Shown here one piece after another: positions 1 to 6,497 of a DNA stretch of 27,839 nt (positions are counted from its first letter, which is position 1; the number at the start of each line of letters is the position of its first letter). This stretch comes from UBA2965 sp036526135. GTDB taxonomy: Bacteria > Pseudomonadota > Gammaproteobacteria > Pseudomonadales > Azotimanducaceae. The position numbers and the translations under genes are program-made. The stretch covers positions 1 through 27,839 of the forward strand of contig DATCZA010000075.1 in NCBI GenBank assembly GCA_036526135.1, given 5' to 3'. Under the pieces are notes generated by a model. It made no database searches and was not told the origin of the DNA. It was given only the letters and a program-made list of their open reading frames with translations.

Positions 1-138
1 CATGGCGGCGATGACGGCGGGCATGTGATTGGCAAACCAGTGGGCGACCAGTTCCTCGCGGCTCGACCCGACCCGGCGCCTGATCAGAAACATCATGCGC
101 ACCCCGTCCGTTGCGGGAACCCGGCCTTCGTCCGACAT
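1..138 (-). CDS. EthD-domain-like protein, 3' end cut off by the window edge
   Basis: Only the first 46 residues are inside the window. After a short polar leader they read MMFLIRRRVG, then SREELVAHWFANHMPAVIAA. This is the first beta strand and helix typical of EthD-type dimeric ferredoxin-fold proteins (a strand, then a helix carrying HW..NHMP). EthD-like proteins are small accessory or degradative proteins often found beside oxygenases. The ATG at 138 is preceded by a strong GGGGAGGA ribosome site about 5 bases upstream, which fixes the start. It is divergent from the oxygenase-linked genes that begin at 219, so the roughly 80-bp gap probably holds two promoters. The family call rests on the N-terminus only. 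Confidence 0.6.
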   Translation of the reverse strand, partial: MSDEGRVPATDGVRMMFLIRRRVGSSREELVAHWFANHMPAVIAAM

Positions 139-218
139 GAGCATCCTCCCCACCCGTCGCTTGGCTGCAGCGTAGCACCATTGCTGCCAGCTTACCCGCA
201 TTGGACCGGGAGCTGCCG

Positions 219-731
219 ATGCCTGCACTGGACGACCGCTCGTTAGGCTGGCTGCGCTATCTGCACCGCAAGGCCACCACACCCGACAACTGGGATCGCG
301 ACGGCCGACCCCACCCGGACCGTTACCGTCCCATCGTCCCGGCCGGGTTGTGGGGGGAGTACGACGTGTCGGGCTGGACGGCCAACGGCATCGAGCCCTA
401 CGGCATGCAACCGGATCCCGTGGCCGCAGACGGCATGCTCTTCTACAAAGGCTTTTTCAACCTGCTGATGAGCCTGCACCGCTACGTGTCCGGCAGCACG
501 AAGTGGGATCAGCCGTTCGAGATGATCCGCGACGAGGCCAACACCTTCGAGTGGACGCACTCCGGCGCCGACCTCTACTACGACCCGGTGGCCGACGAGC
601 ACGTGGGGACCGGCTGGAGCATGCAAACCCCAGGCCGAGAGACCGTGCCCCTGACGGGCGAAAACAATCGCGTGAACGTTCAGCTGACGACCGACAACCG
701 CACGGTGATCGTGCGCCGGTCTGTCGGCTGA
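219..731 (+). CDS. Linalool dehydratase/isomerase-like protein, internally shortened (possible pseudogene)
   Basis: The reading frame gives 170 residues from an ATG preceded by CGGGAG; an upstream in-frame TTG at 201 is less likely. Residues about 50-100 contain WTANGIEPYGMQPDP, then FYKGFFNLLMSLHRYVSG. This resembles the segment of linalool dehydratase/isomerase family proteins reading YKG..NL..LY..V.GS. Members known to me are about 370-450 residues long and carry a Cys-Glu-x7-Cys active-site block. Here that block is absent. The text jumps from the N-terminal ATTPDNWDRDG directly to the mid domain, and again from FEWTHSG to a C-terminal-looking ADLYYDPVADEH. This suggests two in-frame internal deletions, so the product is probably not an active dehydratase. 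It could instead be a compact uncharacterised protein. The family call is from memory of the motif. Confidence 0.5.
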   Translation: MPALDDRSLGWLRYLHRKATTPDNWDRDGRPHPDRYRPIVPAGLWGEYDVSGWTANGIEPYGMQPDPVAADGMLFYKGFFNLLMSLHRYVSGSTKWDQPFEMIRDEANTFEWTHSGADLYYDPVADEHVGTGWSMQTPGRETVPLTGENNRVNVQLTTDNRTVIVRRSVG

Positions 732-830
732 GGTCCGACCTGGCCCTGCCGGGCGTTCGCCCCGGGGTTCCAAACCGCCTTCATTCGGGCCATTATCCGG
801 AGACGGGACAGAAAGGATCAGGGGAAAACC

Positions 831-1151
831 ATGCCATTACACATTGCAAAGTACGAACGCCGAGACCATACCGACCGTACCGACCTGGCACTTGCCGCGC
901 TGGAAGCCTGCCGCAGCGCCCGGGCCACGGCGGGGGTCAACAGCAGCCGCTTTTACTGGGTAAACCCGGACGAGATCGCCATCGTCACCGACGCCGAACC
1001 GGGCGCCTGGGGCCAGGGTTCCGGCAACCAGCCCGAGCCGAGAGCGATGAAGGCCATGTTCGAGCTCGCCGATCTGGCGCGCAACACGTCGGTGGAAACC
1101 TGGGCAGACGCCCGCTCCGGCGAGGAGACGTTCAAAATCTCACAATCCTGA
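831..1151 (+). CDS. Uncharacterised 106-residue protein upstream of a Rieske oxygenase
   Basis: A soluble 106-residue protein without signal peptide, membrane segment or motif that I recognise. It starts MPLHIAKYERRDH and has a central strand-like SSRFYWVNPDEIAIVTDAE. That pattern, a short strand, a helix with ALAALEAC, then paired strands, is compatible with a small alpha+beta fold such as a ferredoxin-like barrel, but I cannot assign a family. The ATG follows an AGGGG ribosome site. It ends 32 bases before the Rieske oxygenase start, on the same strand, so the two are probably cotranscribed. An accessory role for the oxygenase is inference from position only. Confidence 0.6.
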   Translation: MPLHIAKYERRDHTDRTDLALAALEACRSARATAGVNSSRFYWVNPDEIAIVTDAEPGAWGQGSGNQPEPRAMKAMFELADLARNTSVETWADARSGEETFKISQS

Positions 1152-1183
1152 TCACACCCGGAGCCAAAACGAGGGGATATCCG

Positions 1184-2533
1184 ATGAACGACATCGTCAA
1201 GCATCCACTTGCCATGGACGGAAAAGATCCGCGCAACCTGCGCGGCGATCCCATTACGCCGGAACGCTACTACTCCCGCGATTACATGCAGCAGGAATGG
1301 GACAACCTGTGGACGAAAATCTGGCACATCGCCGGACGCGAGAAGCAGCTGGCGGAGCCCGGGGACTTCATCGTTCACGACTTCATGCGCGAGTCGGTGA
1401 TCATCGTTCGCCAGCGGGACGGCTCCCTGCGCGGGTTCTACAACGCCTGCGGACACCGCGCCCAGCGGCTCGTGTGGAACCATGGCCACCAGGAGAGTTT
1501 CTTGTGCCCCTATCACGGCTGGCAGTGGGGGCTTGACGGGTCTCTGGAGGACCTGCCCGACCGGGACGACTATCCCCAGGGAGACCCCGTGGGCAAACTG
1601 GGCCTGATCGAGCTGCGCGTGGATACCTGGGCCGGGCTCGTCTGGTACACCATGGACGACGAAGCGCCGGACCTGATGAAGTATCTCGAGCCCCTTCCGG
1701 AGATCTACCGCAGCTTCCAGTTCGAGAAGACGGTACGCTCCCGCTGGCTGCGGGTAGAGCTCGAGTGCAACTGGAAATTCTGGTCGGACAACTTCAACGA
1801 GTCCTACCACACCCGCACCGCTCATCCCCAGGTAGCACCCATCATCGACCAGGATCACTTCACCTCGCGCTACGAGATGTTTCCCATGGGGCACGCGCGC
1901 ATCATCCAGATGGGCCGCCCGTCGCTTCGCGACCGGGTTCCCGAGGGCCAGCCGCACCCGTGGGACAAGGAGCTGCGCTTCTGGGGCATCGACCCCGACG
2001 GCTATCCCGACTACGAGACCAAGGTCATGCAGGGATGGCTCGATCTCAAAGCCGCCAAGCGCACGCGCTGGAAGGAGAAAGGCTTTCACCACTACGAGCA
2101 CCTGACCGACGAGGAACTGACGGAGAGCCCCTTCCAGACGGTCTTTCCCAACATCGCCTTCGGCGCCTCGGCCGATTCGTTCGGCGTCTTCCGCTGGGAG
2201 CCGCACCCGACCGACCCGGAAAAGTGCTACTTCGACATCTGGAGCATGACCTACCCGGTGGAGGGCATCGAGGAGACCGTGCACCGCACGGCGCGCAACC
2301 CGCTCAAGTTCGAGGAGGCCGAGTACGAATTCCGCGTCTACGACAACGGCCAGGGCGTTCTCGACCTCTCCGACCAGGTGGTCTTCCAGGACTGGATGCT
2401 CAACGCCGGCCAGACCACGGGCTGGCATTCCAGGGGCTATCAGGAACCGTATCTGGCGGCCCAGGAAACCAGGGTCCGGCGGTTCCACGAGGTGCTGCAC
2501 GACTACCTGGCGGGGAACCCGCCGGGGCGCTGA
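1184..2533 (+). CDS. Rieske non-heme iron oxygenase, alpha (catalytic) subunit
   Basis: A 449-residue ring-hydroxylating oxygenase large subunit, the usual family length. The N-terminal Rieske domain carries its [2Fe-2S] ligands as Cys89-x-His91 (ACGHR) and Cys108-x2-His111 (CPYHGW). The C-terminal catalytic domain shows the mononuclear iron motif NESYHTRTAH, giving His209 and His214 with Glu206 at the bridging position. A late acidic LSDQVVF (Asp397) is the candidate third ligand. The reaction would be oxygen insertion into an organic substrate using electrons from a ferredoxin and reductase, neither of which lies beside it. The start at 1184 is set by GAGGGG seven bases upstream; the open frame runs further upstream only through other genes. 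The substrate is unknown. A ferredoxin-fold protein follows at 2608. Confidence 0.9.
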   Translation: MNDIVKHPLAMDGKDPRNLRGDPITPERYYSRDYMQQEWDNLWTKIWHIAGREKQLAEPGDFIVHDFMRESVIIVRQRDGSLRGFYNACGHRAQRLVWNHGHQESFLCPYHGWQWGLDGSLEDLPDRDDYPQGDPVGKLGLIELRVDTWAGLVWYTMDDEAPDLMKYLEPLPEIYRSFQFEKTVRSRWLRVELECNWKFWSDNFNESYHTRTAHPQVAPIIDQDHFTSRYEMFPMGHARIIQMGRPSLRDRVPEGQPHPWDKELRFWGIDPDGYPDYETKVMQGWLDLKAAKRTRWKEKGFHHYEHLTDEELTESPFQTVFPNIAFGASADSFGVFRWEPHPTDPEKCYFDIWSMTYPVEGIEETVHRTARNPLKFEEAEYEFRVYDNGQGVLDLSDQVVFQDWMLNAGQTTGWHSRGYQEPYLAAQETRVRRFHEVLHDYLAGNPPGR

Positions 2534-2607
2534 GCCGAGGGGTCACGGCGCTCTCCACACGAGGGCGCTCCGTCCCCCTTACGTATTTGACAAGTCAGGA
2601 CACACAA

Positions 2608-2985
2608 ATGCCGAGATTCGTTCTCATCGGGCTCTGCGAGCCGCCCAACCCCGAATCCCAACAGCAGTTCGACGAGTGGTTCGTCGACCAGCACATCGAG
2701 GATACCGCCAAGTGCCCCAACTTCATCCGGGGCAGCGTCTACAAGCTGAGCGGGCCTCACCTGGACGGCGAGACCGTTTCCGGATACCTCTCGCTCTACG
2801 AGGTGGAGGCCCCCAGCTACCCGGAAGCCGAGCGGGTGCTCAACGAGTGGCAGGCAAATCCGGAGGCCTGGGAGGGACGCAAGCACCACCTGGCCACCGC
2901 CCAGAAGCTCGGGGGCATGCCGCTGGCCATCAAAGGCTCGGGCTGGTACGAGCTGCTGAAGTCGTTCGACGGGCCCGCCGCCTGA
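2608..2985 (+). CDS. Small dimeric alpha/beta-barrel (EthD/Dabb-like) protein
   Basis: A 125-residue protein with the EthD/Dabb pattern: a first strand PRFVLIGLCEP, then a helix QQQFDEWFVDQHIEDTAKCP, then NFIRGSVYKLSG and a strand SGYLSLYEVEAP. Proteins of this fold act as small isomerases, hydrolases or binding proteins beside oxygenase genes. No catalytic residues can be fixed here. The ATG at 2608 is chosen because all family features begin there; the open frame extends upstream only as a shadow of the Rieske gene. It lies 74 bases after the oxygenase on the same strand and is convergent, 19 bases away, with the DUF2182 gene. Confidence 0.75.
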   Translation: MPRFVLIGLCEPPNPESQQQFDEWFVDQHIEDTAKCPNFIRGSVYKLSGPHLDGETVSGYLSLYEVEAPSYPEAERVLNEWQANPEAWEGRKHHLATAQKLGGMPLAIKGSGWYELLKSFDGPAA

Positions 2986-3004
2986 ACGTTAGCGACTCGA
3001 GCGG

Positions 3005-3796
3005 CTAGGCGATCATCAGGTAGGCGGCGCCGCTTGCGATCATCATCACGGCAGCAAGCCGGGATACACGCAGCGCGGGAGGCAGGACTTTCTCCAGCAG
3101 CACGAACGCCGCGATGGCCGCGATCCACAGCAGGTTCATCACGCCGCCGAGAAAGAGCAGCAGCATCAGCACCCAGCAGCAGCCAAGGCAGTAAAGGCCG
3201 TGCCGGATACCCAGGCTCAGAGCGTCCAGCGCTCGCGGCCCGAAGCGTCCGGCCAGATAAGCGGCCGGGGACTGGCAGTGGCGCAGGCAGGTGTCCTTCC
3301 ACGGGGTGAGCTGGTACACGCCCGCGGCAACGAGCAACCCGGCGCCCAGCAGCGGGCTGGACGAGCGCATGGCCGGTGACAGCAGGCCCAATGCGTCCAG
3401 CGCGGCCTGCAACGCCGTCGCGCCGAGGCTGAAAGCGGCCCAGACCAGCACGTAGCCGGCCACGAAGATCTGGGTGGCGGCCACCGGCGAGCCCCGGGCC
3501 TGGGCCTGGCTCGCAACCCGCGCGTAGATGTAGATGGCGCGCACCGCAGTGGGCACCATCATGCCCACCATCATCACGGCCCACATCAAGAACATGAGCA
3601 GGAAGTCCAGCGCGGTCCAAGGATGCATGCCCGCCATGTCGCCCATGGGCATTCCAGCCATGTCGGCCATGTCTTGGGCCAGCAGGAACAGGTACCACCA
3701 GGACAGCGCTACCACGATGCTCAGCGACGACCAGAGGGCAAGCTGATCGAGGGTCCGGATCGAGACGCGCCCTTCCGACGCCGGATCTCGGCTCAC
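3005..3796 (-). CDS. DUF2182 family integral membrane protein (putative metal-binding)
   Basis: A 263-residue polytopic membrane protein with the DUF2182 signatures: MWAVMMVGMMVPTA in the second membrane segment, YQLTPWKDTCLRHC, and RHGLYCLGCCW near the C-terminal membrane segments. Between the first two membrane helices is a Met-rich stretch (Met43, 46, 49, 51, 54 and 57, then His58), which looks like a soft-metal (copper-type) ligand run. The start is a GTG that overlaps the stop of the upstream DUF1326 gene by 4 bp, so the two are translationally coupled. The families are known to co-occur; their function is not established. Metal handling is inferred from the Met, Cys and His content. Confidence 0.88.
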   Translation of the reverse strand: MSRDPASEGRVSIRTLDQLALWSSLSIVVALSWWYLFLLAQDMADMAGMPMGDMAGMHPWTALDFLLMFLMWAVMMVGMMVPTAVRAIYIYARVASQAQARGSPVAATQIFVAGYVLVWAAFSLGATALQAALDALGLLSPAMRSSSPLLGAGLLVAAGVYQLTPWKDTCLRHCQSPAAYLAGRFGPRALDALSLGIRHGLYCLGCCWVLMLLLFLGGVMNLLWIAAIAAFVLLEKVLPPALRVSRLAAVMMIASGAAYLMIA

Positions 3797-4434
3797 GCGG
3801 GAATGACGAGCCCGTCGTGATCGTAGTTGTGCTCACAGAACTGGCCGTAGCTGCCCTGCAGCGACATGGGCAGCTCGCCATGCACCTCCGCGAATCCCTG
3901 GCCGATCTCCGCATAGGTGAACTCGAAGCTGCCCTTGGGCCTCGCCAGCGCGATGTGAAACTCGCTGCCGCTGAACCCGTCCATCATGGGTTCGCCTCTG
4001 GCCTCGATGAGGCCGGGGATCGCCAGCCGCGCGCGGCGAGCGGCAATGTCCATCTCGAACTCGATGGGCAGGTAGAGGGTTTCCAGCGATTCGGAGCAGG
4101 TGCTGCCGAACACTGAGAAATGGTTGCCGCCGGGGATGCCCACCTCGCCGGAGACGATCTTCTCGATGGCCGCTCGCTGCTGGTCGTTTGCGCGCTCGTC
4201 AATGACGATCTGGCGGCGGCCGTTGCCCTCGGCGATCTCACCTGGCCAGATCATCATGAACGCCCAGTTGAACCCTGAGATGTTCATCCCGTTGAAGGAT
4301 CCGTCGCGGATGTGACCACCCTCGACGAACTGACAGAATCCATGGGTGCTGGGGAGGTTGAACTGGCATCCGCAGTTCTGGGCGCAGTTGCAGTTGCCGA
4401 AGGTGTCGCTGTGGAAGTGCCAGTGATCGGTCAT
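3793..4434 (-). CDS. DUF1326 domain protein, partner of DUF2182
   Basis: A 213-residue soluble protein of the DUF1326 family. The N-terminus has a HWHFH segment, then the Cys cluster NCNCAQNCGCQF (Cys15, 17, 21 and 23). The family core follows: GFCQF..GGHIRDGSFNGMNISG, a Gly-Asn-Gly segment, and IDERANDQQRAAIEKI. The start at 4434 is preferred over an in-frame upstream codon at 4476 because AAGGGGAC lies 7-8 bases before it and the family homology begins here. It is first in a two-gene unit, overlapping DUF2182 by 4 bp. The Cys/His-rich N-terminus suggests metal binding, but this is inference. Confidence 0.88.
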   Translation of the reverse strand: MTDHWHFHSDTFGNCNCAQNCGCQFNLPSTHGFCQFVEGGHIRDGSFNGMNISGFNWAFMMIWPGEIAEGNGRRQIVIDERANDQQRAAIEKIVSGEVGIPGGNHFSVFGSTCSESLETLYLPIEFEMDIAARRARLAIPGLIEARGEPMMDGFSGSEFHIALARPKGSFEFTYAEIGQGFAEVHGELPMSLQGSYGQFCEHNYDHDGLVIPA

Positions 4435-4530
4435 GACGATGTCCCCTTGCCAACTTCTCGACCATACATCAGACACCCTGGGATCACTAGCACGCCGCGA
4501 GGCTCACGGCGCGCGCGCAAGGGAGAATCC

Positions 4531-4629
4531 ATGACCCAGGTCACGATTCTGCTGTCGACGCCCCCCTACACTCCCGGGGTTGTTTCAAAAAGCAGGGGCC
4601 TGTCATGCGCCGAGCCATTGGATTTCTGA
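4531..4629 (+). CDS. Possible 32-residue small ORF overlapping the glycine-zipper gene start
   Basis: A short open frame with an unusually good ribosome site, AAGGGAG, six bases before its ATG. The predicted peptide starts MTQVTILLSTPPYTPG and stops 25 bases inside the next gene (frame differs). Its first residues recall the beginning of DsrE-like proteins, so it might be the remnant of such a gene, or a leader peptide coupled to the glycine-zipper gene. Nothing shows that it is made beyond the ribosome site. Confidence 0.25.
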   Translation: MTQVTILLSTPPYTPGVVSKSRGLSCAEPLDF

Positions 4630-4949
4630 TTCTCACCACCGTTACGACCGTGCCGGCATGGGCCGGCGACAAGCTCGAGGCCGCCGTAGGCGGCGGTGCC
4701 GGAGGCGCCATCGGCGCCGTGGTCGGCGACGAGCTGGGCGATCGTAAGGGAGCGATCATCGGCAGCGCGGTGGGCGCAGCCATCGGCACGGCCATCGCCA
4801 CCGATGGCAACGATGGCGGGCCCGACCATCACCACGTGGAGGCGCACACGGCACCTGCCAGCACCGTGCATGTGGAAGTGGGCTCTGCCGGGGGACATCC
4901 CGCAGGACGCCACTGCCCGCCCGGCCAGGCCAAGAAGGGTCGCTGCTGA
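4605..4949 (+). CDS. Secreted glycine-zipper protein
   Basis: A 114-residue protein with a clear signal peptide, ending near VPAWA before GDK. Next is a glycine-zipper region with repeated GxxxG spacing: AAVGGGAGGAIGAVVG and GAIIGSAVGAAIGTAIA, about residues 27-66. A His/Ala-rich linker and a C-terminal CPPGQAKKGRC follow. Glycine zippers of this kind occur in outer-membrane-associated or surface proteins and can form packed or oligomeric helices. The ATG at 4605 is preceded by AGGGG. It is divergent from the DUF1326-DUF2182 unit. A tight stem-loop lies downstream. Confidence 0.75.
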   Translation: MRRAIGFLILTTVTTVPAWAGDKLEAAVGGGAGGAIGAVVGDELGDRKGAIIGSAVGAAIGTAIATDGNDGGPDHHHVEAHTAPASTVHVEVGSAGGHPAGRHCPPGQAKKGRC

Positions 4950-4965
4950 TATCGAGATAGGGATC

Positions 4966-4991
4966 GGGGACGGCATTTTCCAGCCGTCCCC
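4966..4991 (+). terminator. Stem-loop after the glycine-zipper gene
   Basis: A perfect 9-bp stem, GGGGACGGC with GCCGTCCCC, closes an 8-base loop, 16 bases after the stop at 4949. No T-run follows, so this is not a textbook intrinsic terminator. It may stabilise the 3' end or assist termination. A second, weaker pair CTCCGG/CCGGAG follows at about 4995-5018. Confidence 0.4.
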
Positions 4992-5071
4992 TGCCTCCGG
5001 CAGGATCCGGTTCCGGAGAACCGACATCAGGCGTAACCGCACGCATCGCGCCTTCTGACGACTTGCGGTAG

Positions 5072-5089
5072 GCTTGCGTCATCGCAAGC
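5072..5089. repeat. Perfect 7-bp inverted repeat ahead of the membrane-protein gene
   Basis: GCTTGCG and CGCAAGC are separated by TCAT. It swallows the earliest in-frame TTG (5074) of the following gene, one reason to prefer the GTG at 5104 as start. Another copy of CTTGCG lies just upstream at 5062. It could be an operator or an RNA hairpin in the leader. Confidence 0.4.
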
Positions 5090-5103
5090 ACCGGACCCGA
5101 TCC

Positions 5104-6477
5104 GTGCTGGAAGCCGTAAACGTTTCTGCCGAGGTCGTCGCCGCGATTCTCGGCATCTCCATCACGGTGGTCGCCATCATCGTGCAGCTGGCCGCGACCC
5201 GCTACAACCACCACATCACCGAGATGTTCGTCCGCGAGCCCATCAACGTGGTGGTTCAGGCCTTCTTCGTGCTCACCACCGTCCTGTGCATCTGGGTCGC
5301 CGCCCTGGGCGAGGCGGAGCTGAACGCCACCTGGAACACCGTCACCCTGGTTACCGTTACCGTTGCCCTGGCCGCGCTGCTGCCCTACTTCGGCTACGTC
5401 TTCGCCTTCATCTCGCCGGTCGGCATCATCCGACGCATCCGCCGCAAGGCGGAGCATGCCGTCGCCGCCGGCCACCGCGCGGAGACCCTTCGAACCATAG
5501 ACCAGCTTCAGGACGTCGCCCGCAGCGCCATCGATCACGGCGACCGTGCCATCGCCATGGCCGCGGTGGAGGCGCTGTCCGACCTGTTCCGGCATTACCG
5601 CTCCGTGCGCAACCGGCTGCCCGAGGGGTGGTCCCGGGTCGACGGGATCGTGCGGGAGGACCCTGACTTCGTCGCCCTGGAGCCCAGCGCCCTGGACGAC
5701 CTGGACACCTCGGGGCTTTGGGTCGAGGTCAAGATCATGCATCAGTACGTCAGCATCATCCGGCTGTCCGTGATGAAGATGCATGACGTGGCCGGTCGGG
5801 TCGGCATCGCCCTGCGGCAGACGGCCATTGAGCAGATCGACGACCCGCTGGTGCTGGAGGCGAGCTTTCGCGGCATGAACAGCCTGCTGCGCGCCAGCCT
5901 GAACGCGCGCGACATCCGGACAACCTTCCACCTGCTGAGCCAGTACAAGGCGGTGGCGGAGGATCTGGTTTCCATGGGCCACGACGAGGACGCCCTCGCC
6001 GCCGCCGAGCACATTCAGAGCTACGGGCAGGGCGCTTTCACCATGAATCAGCCGTTCCTTCTGGAGGTTGCCGCTTTCGACCTCGGGGAGCTGATCCGCC
6101 TGGCTCACAAGAACCAGTCCGCCGCCCTGGACCGCATGCTAGACGGCTTTCTGGAGCTGGATCACGAGATCAAGTACGAATCCCAGGAGGAGAGCCTGCT
6201 CGGCGTGCGCCGGGCACAGATGCAGCTGGGCGCCTACCTGATCAGTCAGGGCGACCTGGCCCGGGCCCAACGGGTGGCCGACGACCTGAGCTCGGAAGGC
6301 GCCTCCCGGCTGGATCGGCTGCAGGCCGGACTGCTGAGCGACGAACGGGCCCTGTTCTGGGAGTTCAACCCTCGAGGCGTAAATTTCAGCTACCTGGAGC
6401 CCGAGCTGCGTCCCCACCTGAACACGCTCATGGACATGGTCCGCAACGAGCCGCGAAGGGTGGCCCCGACACCCTGA
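5104..6477 (+). CDS. Membrane protein with large cytosolic helical domain (DUF2254-like)
   Basis: About 457 residues from a GTG start; no good ribosome site is visible, so the start is uncertain and a TTG at 5074 is the alternative. The N-terminus has three likely membrane segments, about residues 9-31 (VVAAILGISITVVAIIVQLAA), 46-67 and 76-108. A long, charged, helix-rich domain to the C-terminus follows, with repeated Ala/Leu-rich helices that look like a helical-repeat (TPR-like) array. The segment VQLAATRYNHHITEMFV, right after the first membrane helix, resembles DUF2254 membrane proteins. Function is unknown. It is convergent with the aminotransferase gene, 20 bases apart. Confidence 0.6.
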   Translation: MLEAVNVSAEVVAAILGISITVVAIIVQLAATRYNHHITEMFVREPINVVVQAFFVLTTVLCIWVAALGEAELNATWNTVTLVTVTVALAALLPYFGYVFAFISPVGIIRRIRRKAEHAVAAGHRAETLRTIDQLQDVARSAIDHGDRAIAMAAVEALSDLFRHYRSVRNRLPEGWSRVDGIVREDPDFVALEPSALDDLDTSGLWVEVKIMHQYVSIIRLSVMKMHDVAGRVGIALRQTAIEQIDDPLVLEASFRGMNSLLRASLNARDIRTTFHLLSQYKAVAEDLVSMGHDEDALAAAEHIQSYGQGAFTMNQPFLLEVAAFDLGELIRLAHKNQSAALDRMLDGFLELDHEIKYESQEESLLGVRRAQMQLGAYLISQGDLARAQRVADDLSSEGASRLDRLQAGLLSDERALFWEFNPRGVNFSYLEPELRPHLNTLMDMVRNEPRRVAPTP

Positions 6478-6497
6478 GGCGACGGAGCCTCGGCGTC

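Noticed and set aside
350..1183. In-frame extension of the Rieske gene to 350, giving a 727-residue product
   Set aside because: The extension reads through two other genes (219-731 and 831-1151), is Arg- and Pro-rich like an out-of-frame shadow, and a strong ribosome site lies at 1184.
953..2500. A 515-codon open frame antisense to the Rieske gene
   Set aside because: Long antisense frames are expected in GC-rich genes; the sequence has no recognisable domains and the sense frame is a clear enzyme. The same holds for the antisense frames at 4756-6108, 8889-10262, 14175-15452, 15770-17176 and 24582-25907.
2587..2592. A perfect TTGACA ahead of the EthD-like gene at 2608
   Set aside because: A -10 element 17 bases downstream would fall inside the start of the gene and does not match; the gene is better explained as cotranscribed with the oxygenase.
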